8,369 nucleotides of DNA from Bifidobacteriaceae bacterium (GCA_031272565.1 JAISTN010000135.1:1-8369); one strand, 5' to 3'. Shown: positions 1 through 7,501, numbered from the stretch's first letter. A program made the numbers and translations. The notes: generated by a model not told the origin, from the sequence alone.

Positions 1-618
1 CGGCGTCACGGCCGGGTCAGGCCGCACCCCCAGCAGCAGCACCGAATCAACCACCCGGTGATGCCCGATGGCGCCCGGTAGTCCATGCCAGTCCCCGATT
101 GCCAGGTCTTCGATCAGCAGCGGGCCGGTAGGGCCGGTAACGCGGGTGCGGGCGGCCAGGCCGCCGGTCCCCTCGCCGCTCCGGCCTAGAATTATGGTCT
201 CCCGCAGCAGGGCCACGCCGCCCTCATCCAAGTCCACCGTCAGGTCCCGCCCCACCTGGGCGCCGGACCCCAACACCAGGGGGTGGGCCGCCCAGACCAG
301 GCAGGCACCCGCGGCCACCCGCAGCCGGGCGTCCAGGCGCGCACCAGCCCCCCGGCCGGAGTAAGCCACCGTGGCGCCCACCTCCTGCAACTCGAGCCGC
401 GCGCCCGGACCCACCTCGATCTCCAGCCCGATGGCGTCCCCGTCCAGCAACGTCGCCATGGTTGGCACCACCGCGGCCGTCAACCGGGAGCCCTGTTGCC
501 CCAGGACCCGAACCGCGTACGGCGCCGCCCGGTCGCCCTGGCGTTCAACTCGTGTCGCAGCCTGCAGCCGGGCCTCCCCAGCCTCCAACCAGACCCGCAC
601 CGCGGTCACCCTGGGCAT
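1..618 (-). CDS. ureD: Urease accessory protein UreD (UreH), C-terminus cut off by window edge
   Basis: UreD is the scaffold that binds the urease apoprotein and, with UreF and UreG, forms the complex that delivers nickel to the active site in the cytoplasm. The reading frame runs without a stop from an ATG at 618 to base 1, giving 206 visible residues. Family proteins are usually about 250-280 residues, so roughly the last quarter lies outside. Family-like stretches are visible: GDAIGLEIEVGPGARLEL (about 59-76), the VGATVAYSGRG turn (80-90), PLVLGSGA near 113-120, and the strand LLRETIILGR near 137-146, in the beta-rich pattern of UreD. The start is uncertain. The ATG at 618 has only weak upstream purines, whereas a GTG at 600 (giving MRVWLEAGEARL) has AGGG eight bases upstream. 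The frame is also open without a stop back to the ureG stop codon. It is the last visible gene of the unit, 117 bases after ureG. The family call is confident; the exact start is not. Confidence 0.9.
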   Translation of the reverse strand, partial: MPRVTAVRVWLEAGEARLQAATRVERQGDRAAPYAVRVLGQQGSRLTAAVVPTMATLLDGDAIGLEIEVGPGARLELQEVGATVAYSGRGAGARLDARLRVAAGACLVWAAHPLVLGSGAQVGRDLTVDLDEGGVALLRETIILGRSGEGTGGLAARTRVTGPTGPLLIEDLAIGDWHGLPGAIGHHRVVDSVLLLGVRPDPAVTP

Positions 619-735
619 CGCGTCACCGAGCCTTGGTCGCACAGGCCACAAACCAGCCCCAGGCGCCTGCGCCCAAGCCGGGGCGGCCCCAAGCGGCCCG
701 CCGGCGCCGGCCAGGGACTCACAGCACCGGACACC
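619..735 (-). other. 117-base spacer between ureG and ureD
   Basis: This is the longest gap between genes in the window. It is GC-rich, with short self-complementary patches such as CCGGCGCCGG near 700-710, but no T-run follows, so I do not call a terminator. It lies in the same frame as both ureG and ureD and contains no stop codon. It could therefore encode 39 residues of Ala/Gly/Pro-rich sequence if UreD began upstream. No ATG occurs in frame within it; a TTG at 651 and a GTG at 642 do, neither with a good ribosome binding site. I see no separate gene here. Confidence 0.5.
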
Positions 736-1509
736 TCAGGTCCCAGCCCGGGCATGGTTGTGGTGGTGCGGTTCGCCTTCATCATGCGAGTGCCAATACC
801 CGCCCCCGGCGCCATCTTCAGCCGCGTGGAAGTGCGGCGCCATTGGCCCCGGGTCCTGCGGCGTGTGCCGCCCGGCCTGGCAGGCAGCCACCATCGCCTC
901 GACCCAGCCCACCAGCTTGGCCACTGAGGCGGGATCAGATCGGGACAGCGCCACCACCGGCCGGCCTTCGCGGGCCGCCAGGGCGTCCGCCACCATTTGG
1001 TCCACGTCCACCCCCACATAGGGCGCCAAGTCCGTCTTGTTGACCACCAGCAGATCGGCCCGGGCAATGCCCGGCCCACCCTTGCGCGCTACGTCGCCGC
1101 CACCAGCCACGTCCAGCACAAAAATCTGGGCGTCCACCAGGGCCGGGCTGAAGGTGGCCGTCAGGTTGTCGCCGCCCGATTCCACCAGCACCAGGTCCAG
1201 CGGTGCGAACTGCCGCTCCATGTCCTCCACCACCAGCAGGTTCATGGAGACATCATCCCGGATAGCGGTGTGGGGGCAGGCGCCGGTTTCGACTGCCCGG
1301 ATACGATCCTCCGGCAACACGCCCATCGCCTTGATCAACCGGGCGTCCTCATCCGTGTAGATGTCGTTGGTCACCACGGCAATGGCGTAGCGGTCCGCTA
1401 GTTGGCCGCACAGCAGGCCGATCAAACTGGACTTGCCGGTGCCCACTGGCCCGGCCACCCCAAGGCGCAGAGTGCGGCGGAACTTGCCAGCAACAGACGG
1501 TTCAGGCAT
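736..1509 (-). CDS. ureG: Urease accessory GTPase UreG with a histidine-rich C-terminal tail
   Basis: UreG is the SIMIBI-class GTPase whose GTP hydrolysis drives nickel insertion into urease, acting with UreF and UreD. The protein is 257 residues, longer than the roughly 200-225 usual for bacterial UreG. The P-loop GPVGTGKS is at residues 20-27. The nickel-site motif VETGACPH is at 73-80, with Cys78 and His80 as the expected metal ligands. ESGGDNL starts at 110, and the guanine-specificity motif NKTD is at 157-160. The canonical domain ends near residue 213. A further 44 residues follow, with nine histidines (215, 226, 228, 240, 242, 248-250, 252). The ATG overlaps the end of ureF by 8 bases and has GGGAGG 7 bases upstream, which makes the start secure. 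The N-terminus is short and lacks the His-rich leader seen in some actinobacterial and plant UreG proteins. The family assignment is very secure. A metal-binding role for the tail is inference. Confidence 0.97.
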   Translation of the reverse strand: MPEPSVAGKFRRTLRLGVAGPVGTGKSSLIGLLCGQLADRYAIAVVTNDIYTDEDARLIKAMGVLPEDRIRAVETGACPHTAIRDDVSMNLLVVEDMERQFAPLDLVLVESGGDNLTATFSPALVDAQIFVLDVAGGGDVARKGGPGIARADLLVVNKTDLAPYVGVDVDQMVADALAAREGRPVVALSRSDPASVAKLVGWVEAMVAACQAGRHTPQDPGPMAPHFHAAEDGAGGGYWHSHDEGEPHHHNHARAGT

Positions 1510-2356
1510 GGAACAGCCTCCCTTGGGCTTGGCTGTGGGCCGTGGCCCACTGGTCGATTTGCGGCGCCCCGTAAACGGGCAGGTCAGCCAGGCTGCTCAA
1601 GCCTGCCAGGTCGGCCGCCATGGCCGCCACCAGCGGCAGCGCCGTCAGCACCGCCTGGGCCAGGTCAACCGGGTCGCCCGGGGCCAGTTTGGCGCAGGCG
1701 GACCAGACCGTCTGGACATCGTCATAGCCCACCACCGCGGCAGTCTGTTCGGCCGTCAGCCCGGCCGCGGCCGCGATCACGCCCAACACCAAGGGCCGCG
1801 GCGGGTGGACCTCGTGGGCCGGCTCACCTTGGCTTGCGTTCTCGCCGCCGCCGCTGCCGCCCGCCACCGCCGCGCCACCCGAATCTCCCGGACCTCCCAG
1901 GTCGCCAAGCCCGCCGTAGCACGCCACGGCCGCGGCCAGCGGCCCGGCCACCGCCTGGCCCCACAGCCGTTCGCCCAGCCGCCGGTAGCCGCGGCCCAGC
2001 GTCACCTCGGCCGCCCGCAAAGCGTGAGCCGGGGTGGCCGCCTCCCAGTGCCGCCAAATCGCAGCCAGCCCCGGGCCGCCCCGCGGCAGTACCCCAGCGC
2101 CATCGGGCACCAAGCCGCCATCGGGCGCCATCGCCGCGTCACCAGCCACCGCCGCCCGGGCCAGCACCGCCACCCCCGCCGCCGTCCGCGTGACCGTCAG
2201 CAGCCGGGCCGTCACATACCCAGGAATCTCCGCCACCGCCAACCCGGCCCGCAGGGCCGGCTCCAGCGAACCCGACTGGGTGTGGCCGCCCACCGGCAGG
2301 CGGGCATCCGCCAGCAGCAACTGAACTAATCCGGCCGCAGCCACCACTTCACCCAA
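1502..2356 (-). CDS. ureF: Urease accessory protein UreF with Gly-rich insertions
   Basis: UreF is an all-helical accessory protein that bridges UreD and UreG in the nickel-insertion complex and governs UreG GTPase activity. The frame gives 284 residues, against about 210-230 for typical UreF. The N-terminal [20 protein letters not shown] (about 13-32) and the C-terminal [19 protein letters not shown] (264-282) match the conserved ends of the family. The excess length is explained by two low-complexity stretches: residues 77-96, rich in Gly, Pro and Asp, and residues 148-184, very Gly-rich. Both probably lie in loops between helices. The start is a TTG at 2356, three bases after the ureC stop. 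No strong ribosome binding site precedes it, and GTG codons at 2347 and 2344 are alternatives, so translation is probably coupled to ureC. The stop overlaps ureG. It follows ureC directly, where ureE often sits. UreF is the least conserved accessory protein, but its ends and position make the call firm. Confidence 0.93.
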   Translation of the reverse strand: MGEVVAAAGLVQLLLADARLPVGGHTQSGSLEPALRAGLAVAEIPGYVTARLLTVTRTAAGVAVLARAAVAGDAAMAPDGGLVPDGAGVLPRGGPGLAAIWRHWEAATPAHALRAAEVTLGRGYRRLGERLWGQAVAGPLAAAVACYGGLGDLGGPGDSGGAAVAGGSGGGENASQGEPAHEVHPPRPLVLGVIAAAAGLTAEQTAAVVGYDDVQTVWSACAKLAPGDPVDLAQAVLTALPLVAAMAADLAGLSSLADLPVYGAPQIDQWATAHSQAQGRLFHA

Positions 2357-2359
2357 CGC

Positions 2360-4060
2360 CTAGAACAGCGAATAGAGCTGCGCCAACGGCAGGCGCTGGG
2401 CCGGGGCCGGTACCACCACTTCACCGTCAATCGAAATCTGGAACGTTTCCGGTTCCACCGCGATAGCCGGCAAGGTGTCATTCAGCTTCATGTCCGCCTT
2501 GCCCACCGTCCGGGTGGGAGCCACCGGCGCCAACCGCCGCCGCAACCCCAAGCGCTGCTCCAACCCGTCATCGAGCGCCGCCTGCGCCACAAAGGACAAC
2601 GAGACATGCGGCCCGCCCTCATAGCCCAAGGCCGGGCGCTGCAACACCGGTTGCGGTGTGGGGATCGAAGCGTTGGGGTCACCCAGCGCTCCAAAGACCA
2701 AGGCACCGCCCTTGATCACCACATCCGGCCGCACCCCAAACAGCTTGGGCTGCCACAACACCAGGTCCGCCAGTTTGCCGGGCTCAATCGACCCCACCTC
2801 GGCCGCGATGCCATGGGCGATAGCCGGGTTGATGGTGTACTTGGCGACGTACCGCTTGGCCCGCAGGTTATCGGCCGGCCCGCTGTCCAGCGCCCCGCGG
2901 CGGGCCTTCATGACGTGCGCCACCTGCCAGGTGCGGGTAATGACCTCGCCAATTCGGCCCATCGCCTGGGCGTCGGACGAGGTGATCGAAATGGCACCCA
3001 TGTCATGCAAAATGTCCTCCGCCGCAATGGTGGTGCCGCGGATGCGTGATTCGGCAAAGGCCAGGTCTTCCGGCACCTTGGGGTTCAAGTGGTGGCAGAC
3101 AATCAGCATGTCAAGGTGTTCCGCCACCGTATTGACGGTGTGCGGCAGGGTGGGGTTAGTGGACCCGGGGATGATGTTGGGCAACCCGGCCAGCGTCAGA
3201 ATGTCAGGCGCGTGCCCGCCGCCGGCGCCCTCCACGTGGAAGGCGTGGATCGACCGGCCGCCAATGGCGCTGATGGTCGATTCGACATAGCCCGCCTCGT
3301 TCAGCGAGTCGGAATGCAAGGCGGCCTGCAGCCCCCAGCGTTCGCACGCCTTGAGGCAGGCGTCGATGGCGGCCGGCGTGGAACCCCAGTCCTCGTGAAT
3401 CTTGTAGGCGCCGGCCCCGCCCAAGGCCTGTTCGGCCAGACCGGCCTCGCTGACCGTGTTGCCCTTGCCCATCAGCAGCAGGTTGACCGGCAGGTGGTCT
3501 AATGCCCGGTGAATGTGGGCCAGGTGCCACGGCCCAGGCGTGACGGTGGTCGCCTTGGTGCCCTCCGAGGGCCCGGTGCCGCCACCCATGATGGTTGTCA
3601 GGCCGGTGGCCAACGCTTCCAGGATCTGGGATTCGCTGATCAAGTGGACGTGCGAATCCAACCCGCCGGCCGTCAAGATGCGGCCCTCGCCGCTGATCAC
3701 CTCCGTGCCCGGGCCAATCAACAAGGCCGGGTGGACGCCATCGGCGATATCCGGGTTGCCGGACCGGCCCAAAGCCGTGATGCGGCCATCCTTGATGCCT
3801 ACATCCGCCTTCACTATGCCCCACCAGTCCAGCACTATCGCGTTGGTGATGACCGTGTCCAGGGCGCCATCGGCGGCCGCGGCCGTCCCCTGCGCCATCG
3901 ACTCGCGAATCGACTTGCCGCCCCCAAAGACGGCCTCTTCGCCGCCAATGGTGTGGTCTGCTTCAACCTCGACCCACAAGTCGGTGTCGCCCAGGCGAAC
4001 CTGGTCGCCCACCGTGGGGCCATACAGTTCCGCGTAGCGCGCCCGGGTGATCTCAACCAC
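2360..4060 (-). CDS. ureC: Urease alpha subunit UreC (catalytic)
   Basis: This is the catalytic subunit of urease (urea amidohydrolase, EC 3.5.1.5), which hydrolyses urea to ammonia and carbamate at a dinickel centre in the cytoplasm. The length is 566 residues, normal for separate bacterial UreC. All key residues are visible: His137 and His139 in SHVHL, the carbamylated nickel-bridging Lys220 in AYKIHEDWG, His222, His249 in [10 protein letters not shown], His275 in [12 protein letters not shown], the mobile-flap Cys322-His323 in VCHHL, Arg339, and Asp363 in SSDAQAMGR. The C-terminus ends in the usual QLYSLF. The start is taken as GTG at 4060. It gives the normal N-terminus [19 protein letters not shown], has AAAGG nine bases upstream, and overlaps the ureB stop by 8 bases. 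A longer open frame reaching 4285 is just ureB read out of frame. Nothing suggests loss of activity. It should assemble with UreA and UreB as (alpha-beta-gamma)n. Confidence 0.99.
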   Translation of the reverse strand: MVEITRARYAELYGPTVGDQVRLGDTDLWVEVEADHTIGGEEAVFGGGKSIRESMAQGTAAAADGALDTVITNAIVLDWWGIVKADVGIKDGRITALGRSGNPDIADGVHPALLIGPGTEVISGEGRILTAGGLDSHVHLISESQILEALATGLTTIMGGGTGPSEGTKATTVTPGPWHLAHIHRALDHLPVNLLLMGKGNTVSEAGLAEQALGGAGAYKIHEDWGSTPAAIDACLKACERWGLQAALHSDSLNEAGYVESTISAIGGRSIHAFHVEGAGGGHAPDILTLAGLPNIIPGSTNPTLPHTVNTVAEHLDMLIVCHHLNPKVPEDLAFAESRIRGTTIAAEDILHDMGAISITSSDAQAMGRIGEVITRTWQVAHVMKARRGALDSGPADNLRAKRYVAKYTINPAIAHGIAAEVGSIEPGKLADLVLWQPKLFGVRPDVVIKGGALVFGALGDPNASIPTPQPVLQRPALGYEGGPHVSLSFVAQAALDDGLEQRLGLRRRLAPVAPTRTVGKADMKLNDTLPAIAVEPETFQISIDGEVVVPAPAQRLPLAQLYSLF

Positions 4061-4388
4061 GGTGCACCGCCTTTCCCCGTTGGATGCCGGGCACCAGGCG
4101 CCGCCCGGCCAGGGCCACAATCCCCACCTCGCGGCTGACCCCCGGTTCGAACCGCACCGACGTACCACTGGGAATGTCCAACCGGCAGCCCGCCGCCGCC
4201 GCACGGTCAAACGCCAGGGCGCTGTTGGCGTCCGGCAGGTGCACGTGGGACCCCACCTGCACCGGGCGGTCGCCCGTGTTCTCAATCACGATGGCGGCCG
4301 TTTGACCCGGCCCGCGCCCACCGTTCAAGGTGACCGTTCCGTCCTGCACCCGGATGGCGCCCGGGCCTTCGCCTGCACTGGTCGACAT
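4053..4388 (-). CDS. ureB: Urease beta subunit UreB
   Basis: UreB is the small beta subunit of urease. It packs against UreC and is thought to help admit the accessory complex during activation. The protein has 111 residues, typical for a free-standing beta subunit. The hallmark run from [19 protein letters not shown] through [17 protein letters not shown] and [12 protein letters not shown] covers about residues 44-98. The C-terminus [10 protein letters not shown] is a little longer and more basic than is common. The start is the ATG at 4388, placed by an exact AGGAGG 8 bases upstream. The same frame stays open to 4508, but that extension is the 3' end of ureA read in another frame. It begins 19 bases after ureA and its stop lies inside the first codons of ureC, so expression of the two is likely coupled. 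Confidence 0.97.
   Translation of the reverse strand: MSTSAGEGPGAIRVQDGTVTLNGGRGPGQTAAIVIENTGDRPVQVGSHVHLPDANSALAFDRAAAAGCRLDIPSGTSVRFEPGVSREVGIVALAGRRLVPGIQRGKAVHRG
4070..4078 (-). promoter_or_regulatory. Ribosome binding site of ureC, inside ureB
   Basis: GGGGAAAGG ends 9 bases before the GTG at 4060 and lies within the last codons of ureB. It supports the GTG start of ureC, which also gives the expected family N-terminus. Confidence 0.7.
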
Positions 4389-4396
4389 GGTTGGCT

Positions 4397-4402
4397 CCTC
4401 CT
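4397..4402 (-). promoter_or_regulatory. Ribosome binding site of ureB
   Basis: A perfect AGGAGG sits 8 bases before the ATG at 4388, between the ureA stop and ureB. It decides the ureB start over the longer upstream open frame. Confidence 0.85.
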
Positions 4403-4407
4403 GGCAA

Positions 4408-4710
4408 TCAGGCGATCGGTTGGTGGATGGTGACCAGCTTGCGGCCGTCCGGGAAGGTCGCCTCGACCTGCACGTCCGGCAGCATCTGCGCCACCCCGTC
4501 CATGACATCGTCCCTGGTCAGCACATGTTGACCCTGGTCCATCAGGTCAACCACCGACAGGCCATCCCGGGCCCGTTCGATCACCCAGGTGGTCAGCAAC
4601 GCCACCGCCTCCGGGTAGTTCAGTTTGACGCCGCGGGCCAACCGGTCGCGCGCCACCATGCCGGCCACGGCCAGCAACAGTTTTTCTTGATCGCCCGGTG
4701 TCAGATGCAT
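4408..4710 (-). CDS. ureA: Urease gamma subunit UreA
   Basis: UreA is the gamma subunit of urease, a structural component that holds the alpha-beta units together in the trimer. The protein is 100 residues, exactly the usual size, beginning [13 protein letters not shown]. It shows the family motifs [24 protein letters not shown] (about 27-50), the [22 protein letters not shown] segment (56-77), and the C-terminal [21 protein letters not shown] (80-100). The ATG at 4710 has AAGGAG 8 bases upstream. It is the first urease gene after the transporter genes and lies only 47 bases beyond the urtE stop. No clear terminator or promoter separates the two modules, which suggests joint transcription. 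Gamma and beta are separate genes here, not fused as in Helicobacter. Confidence 0.98.
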   Translation of the reverse strand: MHLTPGDQEKLLLAVAGMVARDRLARGVKLNYPEAVALLTTWVIERARDGLSVVDLMDQGQHVLTRDDVMDGVAQMLPDVQVEATFPDGRKLVTIHQPIA

Positions 4711-4718
4711 CGCTGGGG

Positions 4719-4724
4719 CTCCTT
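4719..4724 (-). promoter_or_regulatory. Ribosome binding site of ureA
   Basis: AAGGAG lies 8 bases before the ureA ATG. It fixes the start of the first urease gene and shows that this module initiates translation on its own and is not coupled to urtE, whose stop lies 47 bases upstream of the ATG. Confidence 0.75.
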
Positions 4725-4725
4725 C

Positions 4726-4749
4726 TGGGGACTGCTGAGGGGACTACTG
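4726..4749 (-). repeat. Two-copy imperfect 12-base tandem repeat in the urtE-ureA gap
   Basis: On the minus strand CAGTAGTCCCCT (4749-4738) is followed at once by CAGCAGTCCCCA (4737-4726), matching at 10 of 12 positions. It lies just upstream of the ureA ribosome binding site at 4719-4724. No complementary G-run nearby would make it a hairpin. It may be chance in GC-rich DNA or a small operator-like element; no regulator can be named from it. Confidence 0.35.
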
Positions 4750-4757
4750 GGGGCAGA

Positions 4758-5453
4758 CTACAACGCCATGGCGGCCCGCACGCCATCGCTGGCGCCGGCC
4801 CCGGCCTCACCTTGGGCAATGGCTTTGCCGGAGGCCATCACCAAGTAGTGCGAGGCCGCTTCCAAAGCGAAGCCTACTTGTTGTTCGACAATCAGCACGC
4901 CAATGCCGGTTTCCCGCATCATGGTGCCGATGGCCGTCTGGATTTCCGCCACCACCGAAGGCTGGATGCCTTCGGTCGGTTCGTCCAGCACCATCACCTT
5001 AGGCCCGGTGATCAAGGCCCGCGCGATGGCGAGTTGCTGGCGCTGCCCGCCGGACAGCAAACCCGCCCGCCGGCCCAGCAGTTCGGTCAGGGCGGGGAAC
5101 AAGTCCAGGGCCTCCTTCAGCCGCTGCCCGCCGGCCGCGCCGTGCATGTCCGCCACCAGTTGCAGGTTCTCCCGGGTGGTCAGGTAGCCAAAGGCTTGCT
5201 GGCCCTGCGGCACATAGGCCAGCCCGGCCCGGACCCGCTTGTTGGTGCGTGCCTTGGTGATGTCGGCTCCCGCCAGGTGGACGGAGCCGCGCCGGGCCGG
5301 CAGCAGGCCCATGACGCCGCGCAGCAGCGTGGTCTTACCGGCACCGTTGTGGCCCAACACCGCCACCATCGACCCGGCGGCCACCTCCAGTGAGATACCG
5401 TGCACCACCTTGACCCGGCCGTAGCCGGTGGACAAGCCTTCAACCTTCAGCAT
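4758..5453 (-). CDS. urtE: Urea ABC transporter ATPase UrtE
   Basis: UrtE is one of the two cytoplasmic ATPases (LivF-like) that power the UrtABCDE urea importer. The protein is 231 residues, normal for UrtE. The Walker A motif GHNGAGKT is at 34-41, the ABC signature LSGGQRQQ at 133-140, and Walker B VMVLDEP at 153-159, followed by the PTEGIQPS motif that is characteristic of UrtE. The switch position reads VEQQ, a Gln where most ABC ATPases have His, which is usual in the LivF/UrtE branch. The segment YVPQGQQAFGYLTTRENL (80-97) differs from the more common PQGREIFP form. The start is the ATG at 5453, with GGAAGGGAGGG 7 bases upstream inside the end of urtD and a 3-base gap after the urtD stop. 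It is followed directly by ureA. LivF of a branched-chain amino acid importer is the alternative, but the motif and the urease neighbours favour urea. Confidence 0.95.
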   Translation of the reverse strand: MLKVEGLSTGYGRVKVVHGISLEVAAGSMVAVLGHNGAGKTTLLRGVMGLLPARRGSVHLAGADITKARTNKRVRAGLAYVPQGQQAFGYLTTRENLQLVADMHGAAGGQRLKEALDLFPALTELLGRRAGLLSGGQRQQLAIARALITGPKVMVLDEPTEGIQPSVVAEIQTAIGTMMRETGIGVLIVEQQVGFALEAASHYLVMASGKAIAQGEAGAGASDGVRAAMAL

Positions 5454-5456
5454 GGC

Positions 5457-6386
5457 TCAGCCCTCCCTTCCGGCCGGCTTGGCTTGGGTGGGTAGCGCGG
5501 CCGAGGCCGGCTTGGCAACCCGGGCCGCGGGTGTCGCCTTGGCGGCCGATGTCGTTCCCGCCTGCTCGGCAGCGGCCGGCGCCGGTGCTCCCAGATAGAC
5601 CTCGATCACGGCCGGGTTGGCTTGGACCTCCGCCACCCCGCCTTCCGCCAACACTTTGCCCTGGTGCAGTACGGTGACCGAATCGGCAAAGCTGCGCAGA
5701 AACTCCATGTCGTGTTCCACCACCACCACAACCCGCTTGCGGCCAATCCGCATCAGTAGTTGGCCCGTCTGTTCACGCTCGGCCGCGCTCATGCCGGCCA
5801 CCGGTTCATCCAGCAGCAGCACCTGGGCCCGCTGCACCAGCAGCATGCCGATCTCCAGCCACTGCTTTTGACCATGCGCCAAGATGCCGGCCGGGACATC
5901 GGCCAGGTCCGCCAAGCCGATGGTCTCCAGCACCTCGGTGACCTCTTCCGGCACGTCGCGGCGCCGCCGGAACCGGGACCAGGCGGACCGGTGCAACCCG
6001 GCCGCCACGTCCAGGTTCTGCAGCGTGGTCAGGCCCTCGATCACGCTGGCGGTTTGGAAGGTGCGGCCCACCCCCAAGCGCACAATCCTGTGCGGCGGCA
6101 GACCCAGCAGGTCACGTCCGGCAAACTGGGCCGTGCCCTTGGCCGGCACCAGCCCGGTCAGGGCGTCGATGATGGTGGTCTTGCCGGCGCCGTTAGGGCC
6201 AATTAGGAAGCGCAAGTCGCCCGGCGTGACGGTCAGCTTGACGCCGTCCACCGCCTTGAAGCCGTCAAAATCCACCGTCAGGTCAAGCACCTCCAAGTAG
6301 TCCTGTTCGGAGGGCTGGGCCTGGTCCAAAGTCCGGTCCAGCAGGCTGGCCCGGGCGCCATCGGGCGGGATGTTGGTTGGGTTCAT
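5457..6386 (-). CDS. urtD: Urea ABC transporter ATPase UrtD with extended tails
   Basis: UrtD is the second, LivG-like ATPase of the urea importer. The chosen start gives 309 residues, against about 250 for most UrtD. The Walker A motif GPNGAGKT is at 63-70. The UrtD-type signature LAHGQKQWLEIG begins at 169, Walker B LLLDEP is at 190-195 followed by VAGMS, and the switch histidine is His225 in VEHDM. The core ends with QANPAVIEVYLG. The excess is an N-terminal leader of about 30 residues before YLEVLDLTVDF and an Ala/Pro/Lys-rich tail from about 268 to 309. The ATG at 6386 overlaps the urtC stop as ATGA and has AGGAG 7 bases upstream, so I prefer it to the open frame reaching 6548, which is urtC read out of frame. 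The stop is 3 bases before urtE. Confidence 0.95.
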   Translation of the reverse strand: MNPTNIPPDGARASLLDRTLDQAQPSEQDYLEVLDLTVDFDGFKAVDGVKLTVTPGDLRFLIGPNGAGKTTIIDALTGLVPAKGTAQFAGRDLLGLPPHRIVRLGVGRTFQTASVIEGLTTLQNLDVAAGLHRSAWSRFRRRRDVPEEVTEVLETIGLADLADVPAGILAHGQKQWLEIGMLLVQRAQVLLLDEPVAGMSAAEREQTGQLLMRIGRKRVVVVVEHDMEFLRSFADSVTVLHQGKVLAEGGVAEVQANPAVIEVYLGAPAPAAAEQAGTTSAAKATPAARVAKPASAALPTQAKPAGREG

Positions 6387-7501
6387 GCCGCCGCTCCTGC
6401 CGCTTGAGCCGGTCCGCCCGGCGGGGCGCCTCTGGGAGAGCCGCGCAGGCGCTGCCATAGAGCCTTGAACCCTGGACCAATACTGGCGGCACCCTGCGCC
6501 AGGAAGGCGATCACCAGCACAAACAGGGCGCCCTGGAAGTACTGCCAAATCGAGGGATAGGCCTCTGACAGGCCGGTCTCCGCCCAGCGCACCGCGATGG
6601 TGCCCAAGACGGGACCCAGCAAGGTGGTACGGCCGCCCAGCACCACGCCGGCCAGGAACAGAATCGACGGCGTGACACCCACGTTCTTCGGGTTGATCAT
6701 GCCAACGATCGGCACAAACAGGGCCCCGCCAATGGCGGCAAAGACGGCCGCCACCACGTAGGCGATCACCTTGGACCAGGCCGGGTCATAGCCTAAGAAC
6801 CGGACCCGGTTTTCCTGGTCCCGCACCGCCAGCAGCAGTTCGCCAAAGCGGGACCGCATCAGCCAGCGCACTATCAACACCATGGCAATCAGCACAAAGG
6901 CGGCAATGTAGTAGAGCATCTGCTTGTTGACCGGATCGTTCAAGGCGAAGCCAAACCAGCCCTTGAAGTTAGTCATGCCGTTGAAGCCGCCGGTGGTTTT
7001 CTGCTGGCTTTCCACCCAGGTGGCGAAGGCCGCCACCAAGGCTTGGGACAAGATGGCGAAGTAGGCGCCGCGCACCCGCCGGGTGAACACGGCGTAGCCC
7101 AGCAGGCCGGCCACCATGGCCGGCAGCAGCACTATCGCCGCCAGGGTGAACCCGGCGCTGCGGAATGGCTCCCACCAGCCGGGCACCATGTTGTTGCCGT
7201 ACAGGTTCATGAAGTCCGGGACCCCCCCGGGCCCGGCGTCATCGAGCTTCATGTGCATTGCCATCATGTAGCCGCCCAAGCCAAAGAACAGCCCTTGGCC
7301 CAACACCAGCATGCCGCCTTGCCCCCAGGCCAGGCCGATGCCCACCGCCACCATGGCAATACACAGGTACTTCGCCAACAGGCCAAGCCGGAAGGCGTCC
7401 AGTAGTTGCGGTGCCAGGAAGACGGCCACCACCGCCACCGCCAAGCCCACCAGCCAGCCAGACCGCTTGAGCTGGCCCATCACACCCCGCGGCCGGTTCA
7501 T
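6383..7501 (-). CDS. urtC: Urea ABC transporter permease UrtC
   Basis: UrtC is a LivM-like inner-membrane permease that pairs with UrtB to form the urea channel. The protein has 372 residues, a usual length. About nine to ten hydrophobic segments are visible, near 15-34, 39-60, 65-85, 117-140, 147-163, 195-213, 244-268, 281-300, 301-316 and 323-340. The TGGFNGMTNFKGW stretch (180-192) resembles the GGFNG loop of this family. The cytoplasmic loop with RSRFGELLLAVRDQENRVRFLGYDP (216-240) is the expected ATPase-contact region. The C-terminus is Gly/Ala/Pro-rich (from about 354). The ATG at 7501 overlaps the urtB stop by 4 bases and has AAGGAG 6 bases upstream. The 3' end overlaps urtD by 4 bases. 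The substrate is assigned by context: UrtC and LivM are alike, and adjacent urease genes point to urea. Confidence 0.95.
   Translation of the reverse strand: MNRPRGVMGQLKRSGWLVGLAVAVVAVFLAPQLLDAFRLGLLAKYLCIAMVAVGIGLAWGQGGMLVLGQGLFFGLGGYMMAMHMKLDDAGPGGVPDFMNLYGNNMVPGWWEPFRSAGFTLAAIVLLPAMVAGLLGYAVFTRRVRGAYFAILSQALVAAFATWVESQQKTTGGFNGMTNFKGWFGFALNDPVNKQMLYYIAAFVLIAMVLIVRWLMRSRFGELLLAVRDQENRVRFLGYDPAWSKVIAYVVAAVFAAIGGALFVPIVGMINPKNVGVTPSILFLAGVVLGGRTTLLGPVLGTIAVRWAETGLSEAYPSIWQYFQGALFVLVIAFLAQGAASIGPGFKALWQRLRGSPRGAPPGGPAQAAGAAA

Noticed and set aside
619..735. Possible rho-independent terminator between ureG and ureD
   Set aside because: Short GC palindromes occur but no stable stem followed by a T-run on the minus strand.
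371..1021. Plus-strand open frames opposite ureD and ureG
   Set aside because: Several overlapping frames with low-complexity Pro/Arg/Ser composition and no recognisable domain; shadows of ureG and ureD.
1840..1890. CCGCCG-type repeats within ureF as a possible repeat element
   Set aside because: They are codons of the Gly-rich UreF insert, irregular in period, not a separate element.
1433..2329. Plus-strand open frame of 298 codons opposite ureF
   Set aside because: It is rich in Arg, Pro, Gln and His with no family resemblance, lies exactly over a recognised gene, and long antisense frames are expected at this GC content.
2658..3290. Plus-strand open frame opposite ureC
   Set aside because: Antisense to highly conserved ureC codons; its composition reflects the complement of ureC.
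4061..4285. Upstream extension of ureC to a start at 4285
   Set aside because: The extra residues are Arg/Trp-rich ureB sequence read in another frame; GTG 4060 gives the family N-terminus with a ribosome binding site.
6387..6548. Upstream extension of urtD to a start at 6548
   Set aside because: It lies over the urtC 3' end in another frame and shows no UrtD similarity; ATG 6386 has the overlap and binding site expected of a coupled start.
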